Positions 50,007 through 61,849 are shown, counted from the first letter of the stretch. The stretch: 64,000 nucleotides of DNA from Cenococcum geophilum 1.58 (GCA_001692895.1 KV748253.1:303434-367433), one strand, 5' to 3'. Program-made: numbers and translations. The notes: generated by a model not told the origin, from the sequence alone.

Positions 50007-51020
50007 GTAGTAGTAGATCTTTGATTAACGTCTGATACGGATCCTATCTAGGCCCACGCAGACTACTCCGTACATAAGGGGAAAGTAATATTGATAGGAA
50101 AAACCCCTTGCTATTAGGGGGGAGGAAAAACCCTATAAGCCACCTCAGTAGGATAAAAAACCCCAAATTGCCATGCCTGCACGTAGCGCGGCCCTATAGG
50201 CCTACGCTACGTCCTCCTCCTTAGATGTTTTAAACTCCTTAGGAACTACTACTTCCTTCTCTAGCTTATCCAAAGCTAGGGTTCACTACGTCCTAGCTAG
50301 GCCTTGCTGATTAATTACCGCATGCCTATAGTTGTGTCCCATATCTTAACCACCCCCTATATACTATCTCTTGTTAACCATTGCCATATACGCCATGCCT
50401 TCCCCCCCCCTAAGGCCTATCGAAGGCGTAAGGGGGATTCATCCGTTCTACCATCCTAATACTAAAAGCCGAAAGCGGGATGTATATATATACCTAGGTA
50501 TCTTTTATACCTAGGCCCCAGTCACTAGGCCCTCTCTAGGGGCACCACTCCGTCAAGAGGAGACAAGGAAAACCATAGGTTGTATCCGGCTATCGCTTTA
50601 GTAGTATTACGGCAGTACGGCGAGTAACCGCATACTCCGCGGGCGATCGCCCTAGGGGTTAGGAGGGGCCGTATATTTGCTCATTCGTTCGTTCGCGCTT
50701 ATTTGTCCGTCGATGTAAGGTCATCAATGCTTTCTACTAGGGGTCGGGGGATGCTATCGAAAACTGTACATCCATGTTAGATCGTACAAGTGCCCTGGAT
50801 AGAACAGTGTAGTAGTCGTTATATTGTAGAGAGCCAACAGTAGTGGTTTTCAAGATCTCACCATCCGAAAATTTTTCACCACCGCCCTCAACGCCCACAA
50901 CCACCACCAGGTCCTGTCCGCACGCTATGCGACGTCTCTGCGTTGGCTCTGGATCTGAACTTCGAAGACCAGGTTCGTAGCCATCACCGCGTACAGGTGC
51001 AGAGTCCGATTTCGACGGCC
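50007..51020 (-). mobile_element. Short non-autonomous retroelement, copy 2
   Basis: TTATAAAGTAATTA flanks both sides (49993-50006 and 51021-51034), a 14-bp target duplication. It is 1014 bp, almost the same length as copy 1 (1015 bp), so neither is 5'-truncated. It is the least RIP-altered copy. It keeps a GCGGGCGATCGCCCTAGGGG palindromic core (about 50639-50658, also in copy 1 near 45018) and C-rich runs. No reading frame of note is present. Confidence 0.85.
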
Positions 51021-51961
51021 TTATAAAGTAATTAATAAATATTTACTAGCTTAGAGGAAGCCTGCTAATAATAGCTACGATCGATTATAAGATACGCTTA
51101 CTAATAAAGATTAGCAGTAAGTAGAGCAACTTGTTAAGATTTTAAAGCCTTTTATATTAGCTACTAAGCGTATAAAAGGCAACGCTAATAGTCCTAGTAT
51201 TAAAGGCTTATATAGCGCTTTATATAAATTAATTACTAATATAGAGCTACTTTATTAAATCCTCTAGTAAACCTAGTAAAGCCTTAAGAATAAATACAAC
51301 TCCTTCTTTAAATTAGGCGTTAATACAGCTATCTAAAAAATTAATAAATATTTTAATAAAATAAAGGCTAAAAGCCCTTACTATTTCGCTATAGTAATCT
51401 TTTATCTATCTTTTAAACGCGCCTACTTTCGCAATAAGTGGAAATAGTAGCCCCTATAATAGAAGTACGCTAAGCGGTGCATAGAGACTTTATTTAATAA
51501 CTATATTAATAAATAAGTAAATAAGGAAGATAAGGAGTTAGCTAAGCTATAATATAGGAAGGTTCCTTATAAATCTAATAATAATTTAGCCAATAAATAT
51601 ATATAGTTCTTAGTTATAGATAAGAGCCTTACTTCCTTAAAGCGTAATTAAAAGCGTATTAAGCTCGCTAGTAAGCTTAACCGCTACTATAATATAGGCC
51701 TTAAGCTTATTAAAATCCGCTTTAATAACGGTAATAAGTGGAATAATATTATTTTTTATCCTCTTAACTAGTGGCTTAAAATTGGTTAAATCCTTTATTT
51801 AATACTTACTAAGATTAACCTTAATTTATTCTCTATACCGGTAATAAGCTCTATATATAAATAAGCCTTTAGCTAAGCTAAAAGGATTATTACTAATAAG
51901 CGTAATTAATTATTAGCTAATATAATTAAAGCAAATTAATATTAAAAATAGTAGTTAATTA
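51021..51961 (+). pseudogene. hAT transposase relic, piece 4 (C-terminal dimerisation domain)
   Basis: An AKSPYYFAIVIFY..KRAYFRNKWK block (about 51370-51450) matches the PAYYAAxxLHPxxRxxYFExxW motif of hAT transposases. A PLN.WLK block at about 51760 and an IPVISSIYKQAFSQAKRII block at about 51834-51895 match the hAT C-terminal dimerisation region. This is the clearest part of the relic. Confidence 0.85.
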
Positions 51962-52906
51962 GTAGTAGATTCAATTTACCGTCCGACCTGGTCCCCCTAA
52001 TGGGTCCACGCAGACTAATTCCTATGGGAAAAGCTTATATTACACTAAGAAAACCCATTTTTTGGGTGAACAAAAACCTCCAAGGGAAACGTAAGAGGTA
52101 ATACTTCCAGATAACATCCGTACTACGTTAACGGGAGGAGAAAAACACCATTAGGTTACTGCTTTGAGACTCCCCTTGCGCGGGAGTGTCTAAAATGCCT
52201 ATCTTGCCCTTATCTGCTATGTAAACTATTTTTACCACGTCTATATATTGCCTGTATAAAGTCGTGTGCCTATCCCTAGCTCCTTTTCCAAGTCTCCTAT
52301 AAATATCTCCTAACAATAATAACGCTTGCGCTCCGCCCGGGCCTGTATACTAAGGTCTCTTATCCATTCCTTTATTAAAAGGTTTCTACAACGGGGTATA
52401 TATAACTTAGTATCGCTTTTACCCTAGGTCCTAACCCTAGGCCCTTATACCTATTTATAAGGTATAGGAGGACGCTCTAGTATTTAATAGGGGTAACTAG
52501 TCCCTATAATTAGATACCTAGGTTACCAGGTAATGTTAAAATGGGGGGCTTCTGCTACGCTTAGGGCGCGGATTGTTTGCGTATGTATGTAGTTGCTGTG
52601 CGGTATATGTAGTATTTGTAGGAGGGAGGGGGTACGCCGGAGGGATAATTGCTTGTCGATTTGAATAACCGAACGTGTACGATAGACGTAGTAGCTATGT
52701 TCAAACTTTTTGCTGGGGCTCACCCCCCAGTGAAAAATTTTCACACCACCACCACCACGTCGCTGCGCAGGCGCTGCGCAGCCGTACACACGTCTCTGCG
52801 TTTGCTCTGGTAGTCTATTGACACGATCCAAACGGAACATCAATAGTAGCTGCCAGGTTCCCGGGCTCCACCGCGTGGAGGTGCAGAGGCCGATTTCATC
52901 GAGCCC
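51962..52906 (-). mobile_element. Short non-autonomous retroelement, copy 3
   Basis: TAGTAGTTAATTA lies at 51949-51961 and 52907-52919, a 13-bp target duplication. It is 945 bp. The 3' end (left) and 5' end (right) match the other copies, while the middle diverges. A 106-codon frame at 52523-52843 on the minus strand has no counterpart in the other copies and is not called. Confidence 0.8.
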
Positions 52907-52945
52907 TAGTAGTTAATTAAAGGCCTTTTATTAAGCAGTTTAATT
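52907..52945 (+). pseudogene. hAT transposase relic, piece 5 (extreme C-terminus)
   Basis: After the target duplication the frame reads on for a few codons, ending near 52945. The hAT right terminal repeat should lie between here and about 53.3 kb but is not identified. Confidence 0.45.
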
Positions 52946-54109
52946 ACCTATATTAACTCCAATGGAGGTTTAACTACACCTTAGTTAACGAGCTTAGATA
53001 TTAATCTTACTAGTTATAAGGTAACTATAGAGGCAGAAAAGCTAACTTGGTAAGATACATTTAACAGAGCTTTATATTTAATTAAATCTAATATAGAAAT
53101 AGAGCCTCTGGAGCCCTTACTAATGCCTTCTTTCTAACTTTACCACTAACGTCACCAAACATTCTACCTTTTTAACCCTCTGTGGGTACACAGGACGAAT
53201 TTAGCTATATTTAAATACTACATTAGGTAAATTAGGGTTAGATTTAATTAGGCAACGTTAATATTTATATAGAGAGAGGTGCTGCTAAAAATCCGCAATA
53301 AAACACTATAAAGTCTATATCAATTTCCTAATTGGGATAGCTAGCTAACAGCGTAACAGTTAGCGTACCTTACCTCGTAGTCAGCGGACAGCGAGCGGTC
53401 CAATTGACGCAGTCAGTCAGCTATAAAAGCTGAAGCTCGCAGCTAGCTGACTGTTGGACACTGAATTTAATAGAGGAGAGGTATAATAGATCTAGGGGTT
53501 TTATAGCATGCGTGTTAAATAAGGTAGTAAGAAGACGAGCTGTATATTGTTCTATTTATATTCTAATAGGAACTCTACTATATAGTAGCTTATATAACCA
53601 TTAAGAAGAAGTAATCGAGCTTTATCACTAAGTAGTTTAGTTTTAAAGTAGAAAATACCTAGAATATAGACGAATCTAGAGTCGCGTTAGGTATATATAT
53701 AAACTTAATCGCCGTAGGAAATACCTCTTGAAAGGAGACTCTTGTATAGTCACTAAATAATTATGAATAGATATCTGTTATAGAGACGATATCTGCCCCT
53801 AACCAATCGATTTAACCCCCATTTTCTTATACCGCATGATAATGGCAACGTACTGTTGAACGAACGCTGGCATGTGCCGTTTATTTCACCGCATCTCGCA
53901 AACAGAGTGGTTCTCGCAATATACCGAAGACCACTCGCATATGGACCTCTAGGGTAAATACCTAAGGTGCCCTTAATACCTAACATGTGATTAAACATCC
54001 ATAACAATATCTACTAGGACATCGCCATCGCATCGATAACAGCACAAGGCCTCGTCCATCCTACACCCCAAAAAACTCTTATCTTCACTCTCACTCATCT
54101 CCTTCCATC
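52946..54109. other. Transition from AT-rich repeats to gene-rich DNA
   Basis: The AT-rich character fades through this interval. A GC-richer patch at 53331-53470 contains repeated AGCTAGCT and CAGTCAG motifs that could pair as a hairpin. A minus-strand frame of 84 codons at 53753-54007 resembles nothing I know and is not called. 54010-54109 is the probable 3' untranslated region of the Clr5-domain gene. Confidence 0.5.
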
Positions 54110-56391
54110 CTACACAAACCCACTCTCTCCCTGCCCGGCCGCCGGCGCCAGCATAACAACAAACGTGACCTTCCCGCCCGCCACATGCGCTAGATACCCT
54201 CCCAGCTCCGCCTCATCATCAATCGCATACACCATCTCCCTCTCTGAATGTCCCTCGCCACCACGATGCGTAACGACGCCCTCAATACGCACGACAATCG
54301 TCCCTGGATGCTCGCGCATCGCCAGACTTCTAATTTCAGCGACAGTGCCGATCTGCAGCGCGCCGAGCCACAGCTGCTTGCTGTGCGCGCCCAGCGACAG
54401 CGACGAGTGCGGGTGCAGCCGGAAGTAGACAGGGATGGGCGCGGGGACGGCGGCTTGCGCGTGGCTGGCAGAGGCATAGCCGGGGTCGGCGTAGGGCGGC
54501 GGGTAGGTGTCATGATGGCCTTGCATGACGGAGGGGTCGTTAGCGGCGAGGAGGAGAGAGGGGTCAATTTGGAGGTCTGAGGGGTGCGAAAGGGGCTGGG
54601 GTTGGGTTTGCGGTTGGTTGTTGTTTTCGTGCTGTTCTTGGCGGATGACTATGTTCGTCGTTGACGAGTACGACCGAGGTAAAGCATGAGAATTTATGGA
54701 TGGCGGTGCTGGGCCAGGGCCTGGTCCTGTGTTGATCTGTTTCTTCCGAGTGGGATCCCGCTTCGTCTGGTCATCGCGATGCCGCTTCATCACGTCTCGA
54801 CACAGAACCTCGAGCGCCTTTTTCTTAAGCTCGTGGTTAGGGTCCGCGTCGCCTGGAGCCAGGATGCGCTGTAGTAAGTCTGATTCTGCAATCCACTGTT
54901 CCTTGAGCTCGTTCCAATGGGAATCACCCGCTTCGAGCTTGCTGGTGAAATGATCTGCTTTCAATGTAGCATAGAATGCGTGGCGGATTTGCCTACTCTC
55001 TTCCGGATTGATAGAGAGGGCATTTTTAGCTTCTGCAATTGTCATGCGGCACTCTAGGGTCCGCATGCGCTTGGTGACATCGGTGCAAATTACATCAAGT
55101 GATAGAGCTTTCTGGTCATGTTTAGATGGTTGGCCATTTTGCTGATGCGGCTGAGGATCATTCCAGAAGACGTTCTGGAGATGCGCGTTCTCACGGATCA
55201 GTCGGTCTTTGACTTCAGTCCACTTGTCTGGGCCAGCGATAGTCTTCTTCAGCACGCCTTCTTCTTCACAGATTGACTGGAATTGTTCTCGCACTTGGCG
55301 GTACAAGTCGTTATCCATATTAAGGTACGCTTTGCTTTCGTCAATTGTGGTTTCAGATGGAAAGCGCGGCGGGCCCTCAGGATCTGCTGGCATTCCCGCC
55401 CAACCTCTCGTCCGACGTCGACGCTTCCGCGTCCGCCAGCGCTCATCGCTCTCAGCCTGGAGTCTTTCTAGCCTTTGCTGCCGCTTGCGAATGACTTCTG
55501 GGTCCAATTCTGGTGATGATGGACGCTGCACAGCAGCCCCTTCCTTCTCAGCTTGCGCCTTCGCTTCGTCCGCATTGGCATTCTCCTCCTACCATGCGTT
55601 AACAGCCTTCCTTCCCAATCCGATATATCAGACTGAACTGTAACCCACCATAATCGCCTGCTCCAACTCCTGCATAATGTTCTGACTCTGCACTCCACTC
55701 TGCGCGCCAGAAGCCGGCTTCAAGGCACTCTTCATGCCATTCGGCACCCTTAACAACCACCTATTCTTCGCCCTGACACGCATGAGCTCCCTCTCTTTAA
55801 TCTGGAGCCCCTCCTCGCTCAGTATGATCAGCATCTCTTTCTGGCTTGTATTCTTTTCCCATAACTCCTTGACGCGGGCGACGAGTGCCGCATTTTTGTG
55901 CGCGGGGTTCTGCTTGCTGGGAAAGTCCCATCGCTGGGGACGCACGTGCACAGGTCAGCTATTGGTCGTATGCAAAATAATACTCATAAACAACAAAGCA
56001 ATGGCAGAAACAAAAATCGCATCTCGGGTAGAAGTAGAAAAGCAGAATACAGAGCAAGCTCATACCTTAAACTGTGTCTGAAAAGCGCGCTTGCTGCACA
56101 GCACCTATCAGCCCACCCACTCATCCAGCAACACGGTCAAACAAGGCCAACAAGGGGAGTTGGCGCAAAGTGATGTGTTGACTCATCTGGCCATCCAGGC
56201 GTCCGTATATTGTTACGGCACGCCGAGTAACGCCAGGTCTACCTGTTTTGTAGGGCACGGCAGGACAGGTCAACGTACCTAGGATTAAAGCCCTCAGCCC
56301 TAAACACCTCCATGACCTCGTCCAAGCTCTTCTTCTCCTCCACATACAGCCGATAGCATTCGGCCTCTTTGCCCTCCCAATTGTACACCAT
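54110..56391 (-). CDS. Clr5-domain protein, 634 residues, four exons
   Basis: Exons on the minus strand are 56391-56279, 56093-56066, 55933-55649 and 55588-54110. The introns (185, 132 and 60 nt) start GTACGT, GTATGA and GTGGGT and end AG. The ATG has a good fungal context (CAAAATGG). Residues 1-52 form a Clr5 domain (PF14420): NWEGKEAECYRLY, then SLDEVM, then QTQFKRWDF. The next segment (about 64-110, ELMRVRAKNRWL) reads like a second helical DNA-binding-type unit. A basic run RKRRRRTR (about 195-202) is a likely nuclear signal. Two copies of a ~95-residue helical module follow (about 223-319 and 325-415), then a Pro/Gln-rich linker and a conserved-looking C-terminal domain (about 526-624). 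Clr5 of fission yeast acts in gene silencing. A nuclear regulatory role is inferred, not shown. Confidence 0.85.
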
Positions 56392-57151
56392 TTTGATTTT
56401 GATTTTCTTTTAAAAGTTTGTTGTAGGGCGGGCTTTCGCGTCAGGACAACCCCGATTTGCGCTTCTGGTTCGTTTGAGGTGAGATAATGCCACACGGAGA
56501 TTGCCGGAACTTTTTTCCGTCTTGGCACTTCGGGCATATATCAGTGCCAGTCACGCTAGCAAGATGCAACTGACGATTTCCACTCAATAGTTGACGGAGA
56601 CGGAGCAGTACTGGGGCACGACAACTGCCGTCGCACTGCGGAAACAAATCTCAAAAGCGCCATTCAAGTGGCTTCAATATGTATTGCGAAGGAAAAGCTG
56701 CACGTCACCTTTCTCTCTCCCTCTAGGTAATTTACACAACTCCATTGACTCAATCTCACAGCACTAAGCCCCACGATCCCAGTCCCCCTTAATTTGCAAG
56801 TCCAAAATCCGTATATCATGCCAAGCCTCGATATTTGTCAAAGACAAAAATCAACATCAAAATATATCAGTGAGACGGCCCAACCCCGAACCATACAAAA
56901 CGGAAAAAGATACTACTTCCATGCCAAATCATTCCCAAGATATATATGGGGACCCGGAAACGCCCCTGTGCTGTCTATCCTAGAAAGCGAAAAGCTGAAG
57001 CAACTATATACCGCCAGCGCCTAACGAAAAGGTCGATAGATACTTTTAGCTCCAAAATGCCACGTTCATCCAGGCCAGATCGTAAAAACTCTAATCTTAC
57101 TACCACAGCCGAACTAAAAGGACTATGAAGAAGAAAATTAGGAACCGTCGT
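56392..57151. other. Intergenic region between the Clr5-domain and kinase genes
   Basis: It holds the 3' untranslated region of the kinase gene and the upstream region of the Clr5-domain gene, both on the minus strand. Short open frames here have no supporting features. No binding site is called. Confidence 0.6.
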
Positions 57152-60100
57152 TTAAGAAAGGGGAGAGGTGGGTTGTGGGACTGCTGATGAAGGTTCTGGC
57201 GATGGTGTGTCAGCAAACCTTGCTGTCAGCTCTTCGATCTTTGGAATTAATTCCAGGATGCGGAAGGGTTTAGACACAACGTCGTCCTAGTAAATAGTTA
57301 GTTGCAAGCTTCGAGTAGAATTCGGGGGAAGAGAAACTCACCATTCCCGCTGCCAACAGAGCAGCTATCTGCTCGCTCCTCGCATTCGCAGTTACTGCGA
57401 TAATTGGTACATGTTTCCTCAACAGCCCACCCTCCTCCCATTCACGAATTCGACGGGTACATTGCAGGCCATCCATAACTGGCATTTCCTGATCCATGAG
57501 CAAAACTCCTAGATCTACCGCATCAGGCCCGCTCTTGCACCAGTACTGTGACTCGCGGAGTTTGTCTAATGCTTCTCCACCATGATTCACCACGTGCACC
57601 GTGATGCCCTGGCTCTTAAGTTGTTTTTGGAGAACGCGTTGGTTTACTGTCATCACCGTGAGTTTGAGCTCGCAAAAGCTACTAAGCGTCTTTGGTTTAT
57701 CTTACCTAGGTTATCCTCTACGATCAGTACCCTCAAATCCGCCCAGTTTTGCCGGACACTATCAGGCAGAGTCATTGGTGGCGGTATGGAAGCGAAATCT
57801 TTAATCCTAGTCACCTCGATTCGAGGCCTCGTCTTAGCATCGGAGATTTGGCGTCCCAACGATATGGGCAGTTGCTCAGCTGAATCAGTTGGCGGAGTAG
57901 TCTTTCGACACTTGACATAAAAAGCAAAAGTGCTTCCCTTTCCTGTTTCAGAGGCGACACCAATCTCACCGCCCTGTAGCTCGGTAAGCTCACGAGAGAT
58001 GAAAAGACCTAGCCCTGAGCCACCATATTGCACATGCGTTCTTGGACTGGCCTGCGAAAACCTCTGGAAAAGTAGTTTCTTCTCTTCATCGTTCAGCCCG
58101 CGTCCAGTATCTTGAACAGCAAATTGCAAGTAAACTTCTTCTCCATCACCCCAATCTGGCCCTTTTGTTTGGTCTATCCGCTTAGATCGGGTTGGAAAAA
58201 AGTTGACGAGAGGTTCTTTATCTGCTGACGGCCGCCCTCGTGATGCTGCCAAGATGACGGTGATGGTGCGTTTGTTCTCTGTCGTGGTGAACTTGATTGC
58301 GTTGGTAGTAAGGTTGATAAGAACTTGCAGAACCCGGGAAGGATCCAGCTTGACCCAATCGATATCCAACTCCTTGAAAGAATCGCTAACAACAAATTCC
58401 ATCGTGATACCAGCCGTCTGTACCTCGCCTTCATACATTTTCAGCGCCGTTTGAACAACATTCAATGGCTGTACATCTACAGGCGTGACCACAAGCATCG
58501 CCGAGTCGATCTTCGAAAGAGTAAGAACATCATCCACAATTCGTTTCTGATGTTGAGCACATAGTGCGATCGTCTGAGCCGCATCTATATTGCTATTAAC
58601 AAGCTCCGTGCTAATTCGCTCGGAGCCTGATGACTGGAAATCATTCAGCGTTGTTGAGATCTCATCAGCACATTGCAAAATAGCGGTGAGTGGATTGCGC
58701 ATTTCGTGACTCGTTATATCGATGAAGTTCTCCTGTTGGCGCTTAAGTTCGATAGCCTCCATCGTTTTACGTTTCTGGAATCCTTCGGCCCATTTCTGTT
58801 GACTGATATTCGTGATACTCCCAAAGACACTCTTGAGGATGCCTGCTTCATATACCTCCGGAAACGCGCTGAACAGCACCCAAGTATCCCCTTTATTACC
58901 ATTTTTATCTTCCCAGGAAGCTTTGAACCTAAATTCAACATTGATTGACTTGGTGTTCTCAACTAGATCCCTCCACACTGCTCTGACCATTGGTTGATCT
59001 TCCTCTATAACAGACTCTATCCATCTGTCCGTACTTTCTGAGTCTCTTGGCACGCGTGAGATCACATACCAGGTGTCGTTGCAGTATGTTACGTGGCCTT
59101 GCGAATCTGCAATGAAGAGTCCAGCGGGAGAGAACTCCGCCATTCGCGTAAATCTGGTTTCGATATCCCTGGCTTCCTGGGTACGGGCCGCGAGTTGTTC
59201 GGATAAGATAATGCGATCCTCAGCAGCCAGCTTCGCAGCCTTCTGGCCACGTCTAATCTCCTCTTCAAATAAGACGACTGAGGCTAGGGATGTTGCAAGT
59301 TGTCTGCTGAGAAGTTGGACAAAGAGGCTGTAGTCGTCATCGTACGGCCTTCGTGGATTAACTCCCATTACTAGAAAGCCCAGAATAGATTCGCCCGTGG
59401 TTGGATGGATAGGGCAAACGACTACAGACCGACACGGATCTCCAAAACCGCGCCATTCCAGTCCCTCTAACATCTCAGCAGGAAGATCTCCAGTGCCTAT
59501 ATCTAATAACACTGGCTTGTCTGTTTTCATGACCTCGCGGAAAACTGGCCCGAAACCTTCACTACCCTCTTTCAAGTCGATCTGTTCAGGCGCCGATGGA
59601 TGGTGGCTAGGGACTCCCAATGCGCCCTCCAGATAACAATGCTTTGTGCCTAGGAGGCTGCTTGAATGTATTGAAGAAGAATCGCTGTCGGAATCTTCGG
59701 AGACGGAATAAAGTAGCACAAATGGAGTGTCGTATTCATTCACAGCCAGTGAGGCCAAAACCTGCTCCCAAAATCCTTTGACATCTCGAGCCGTTGCTGT
59801 CCGCTCTCCCACTTCACGTAACGTGAGCATTCGCCTCTCAGCAATCTTTCGACGCGTCTTCTCGAAAGCGGGGTTGTAAAGACCCATCACGGAACCATCA
59901 CCACCTACCATTGGGATTATAGACCAGGAGAAGTACGTCTCTTCAAGGTAGTTGTTCCTCTTCATGAACAGGCAATCGTCATCCTTGATATCTTTAGTCA
60001 AGCCCTTCTGGATATATAAGGGTACACAAACCTTCATTGTCGCTTGTCCAGTCAATTTAGCATTAGCGAAAACATCTTTTACATCATCCCAGATTTCAGC

Positions 60101-61849
60101 CCAAGCGTCTTTGTATCTTTGCCCCATCAACTGAGGGTGTTTCTGTCCAGCTAATAGAACAAAGGCCTCGTTGTATATAGCTACAAGATCATTCCCCCAA
60201 TACATGGCCGCTGGATGCGGACTAGCCACGATTAGATTGCACATCTGGCGTAGATCAGAAGACCAATATTCTATCGGGCCCAGTGGCGTAGCTGCCCAAT
60301 CGACGCTTCGTGCGAATTGAATGTGTCGAGGAAGAGAGTCAGAAATTGGCAACCGCGTCCAATCGAAGAACCCTATTTCTTTAGACGGACTAGAGACTCT
60401 GGAAAACGAGTCAATATCACCCGCTGTAGCAGCTCGGATAACGCACTCATTCGTAAATGAACTGTGAGAATCCGTGGGGTTTGGCATTTCCGGGCTCCTG
60501 CCAAACATCCTCCCGTTAACGCCTATAGTTGTAACTCCTGGATTAGGTGGTTCAGTAGTAGGTATAGTCATATCAGAATTATCTTCAGGGATGCGGTCTT
60601 GCTCGTCCAGAGGTGGCGGCACAGTGTTGCCAAAATAATCTTGAGGTTCATCTTCGGTGGTGTGAATAAGTGCAGGGATGGAACCGGATGAGCTTTCGTG
60701 ACGATGACTAGAGCTAGGTGGAAGAAAGGATGAAGGTATCGCGAATTCAAAAGAGGCACTCCTAGAAGGAAAACTTGGCGAAATTGAATGAGGGCCGCTT
60801 CCACTAACAACTCGTAATCGTTTTCTTAATGTCGAACAGGACCATATTATGCCTCCGTGTTCCATGGAAGGTGGGTTTACATCAGGAGTTTCCCCTTGGC
60901 CTCCGAGACTCAACAGCCAACTTTTGAAGCGAGGGGAAGTATTCACGAAAGGGGCTCCTGGAGAAGAATTGGCCGCTCTGCCTGTTACTAGTTCTAACAA
61001 AGAAGGGTTCGAGCGCAGCGAAGAGTTGCCAAAAATCATCAATATGGATCCAGAGCCATAATTTAACGAGTCTGTTAGGTCAATGATGAAAGTGGGCCGC
61101 GGGTCTTGTTCCAGCAATTCCACAATCCCCACAGAGCCCAATATCCGGAGAGAATCATTTTTATCCCTGCCATCAGGCGACGCTGTTCTAGGTATGTTTG
61201 ATCTCTCAGAGCTTCGACCGCCTGGCGCGCTTGTAGTACCTGGTGGGCTTAGTCCACTAAATGTCCCTCTAGCAAGTGTTACGGTCTTTATGCCGGTATC
61301 TTCACCCCGTGTCTTGCTCAGCATTCTTGCCGCTGCCTTGGAGCTCGAACACCGGGCCGGCAGCCGTGGTCTTGCCCGGCGGCTGTTCGAGAAAAAGAGA
61401 GGTGACGGCGGCTGCCCGTTATCCAACCCAGCTATAGGGAAATTGAAACGATCTAGAGTATGCCGTGAGCGAGTGTAGAGGCGTCGTCTCTTGAGCGGTG
61501 GTTCGCTAGCCAGCTGTTGGAAAATGGGCGATTTGTCCGTGTATCGCGAGGAGCGATTCCTGCCTATCGCCACAGGTGTTGTTTTCGCCAAGTCTGGAGA
61601 CCTATCAGTTGCTAGTGCAGACGACGCAGGTCGTCGCCGAGGGTCGGATCGTTCAGGATTCCGACTTGCGGTCCATGAAGACTCGGTCGGACCGGAATTG
61701 TTTGTTGGTTCGTTAGAAGGCTTCGGTGCCTCTAGGCGGGAGATCCAAGTCTCGCGATATTCGGGTGTGCTCAGCCGTCCGATTTTAGGTCGTTCTGGAT
61801 TCTGCTGGTTAGAGCTACTTCCTGTGAATAAGGACTTAGGAATGTTCAT
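57152..61849 (-). CDS. Hybrid sensor histidine kinase with PAS, GAF and receiver domains, 1527 residues
   Basis: Exons are 61849-57706, 57646-57342 and 57286-57152. The introns (59 and 55 nt) start GTAAGA and GTGAGT and end CAG and TAG. Splicing turns EDNL into EDNLVNQRVL and completes the receiver. Domains by approximate residue: a Ser/Pro-rich N-terminus with a basic KRRR motif (120-123), a PAS-like segment (236-315), a second PAS with a W..TPLGP..YW motif (518-660), GAF (670-860), a coiled-coil linker, a third PAS (895-1015), HisKA with phospho-acceptor His1048 in SHEMRNPL, HATPase_c with N1179/N1183, DTGRG (1247-1251) and GGSGLGL (1276-1282), and a receiver with acid pocket E1378/D1379, phospho-acceptor Asp1433 and Lys1488. 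All catalytic residues are present. It should autophosphorylate and pass phosphate via a Ypd1-type protein to Skn7/Ssk1-type regulators. No membrane segment is seen, so it is probably cytosolic or nuclear. The signal sensed is unknown. Confidence 0.93.

Noticed and set aside
50639..50658. GC palindrome as a regulatory site
   Set aside because: It occurs at the matching place in two copies of the short retroelement, so it is part of that element.
52523..52843. 106-codon frame in short retroelement copy 3
   Set aside because: The other two copies lack the frame, and its middle is a GGTGGTGGT-type simple repeat.
53753..54007. 84-codon minus-strand frame downstream of the Clr5-domain gene
   Set aside because: No recognisable motif, no splice context and border composition. 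It is probably chance.
55529..55531. Translation start of the Clr5-domain protein at 55531
   Set aside because: The codon is GTG inside exon 4. The frame extends upstream to a good acceptor at 55588 and joins three further exons.
56391..56537. Longer N-terminus for the Clr5-domain protein
   Set aside because: The ATG at 56391 gives the expected start of the Clr5 domain in a good initiation context. The longer minus-strand frame here is in another phase.
57153..57286. Gene end of the kinase at 57270, giving a truncated receiver
   Set aside because: A GTGAGT..TAG intron of 55 nt removes the stop and adds the DDVVSKPF segment that every receiver domain needs.
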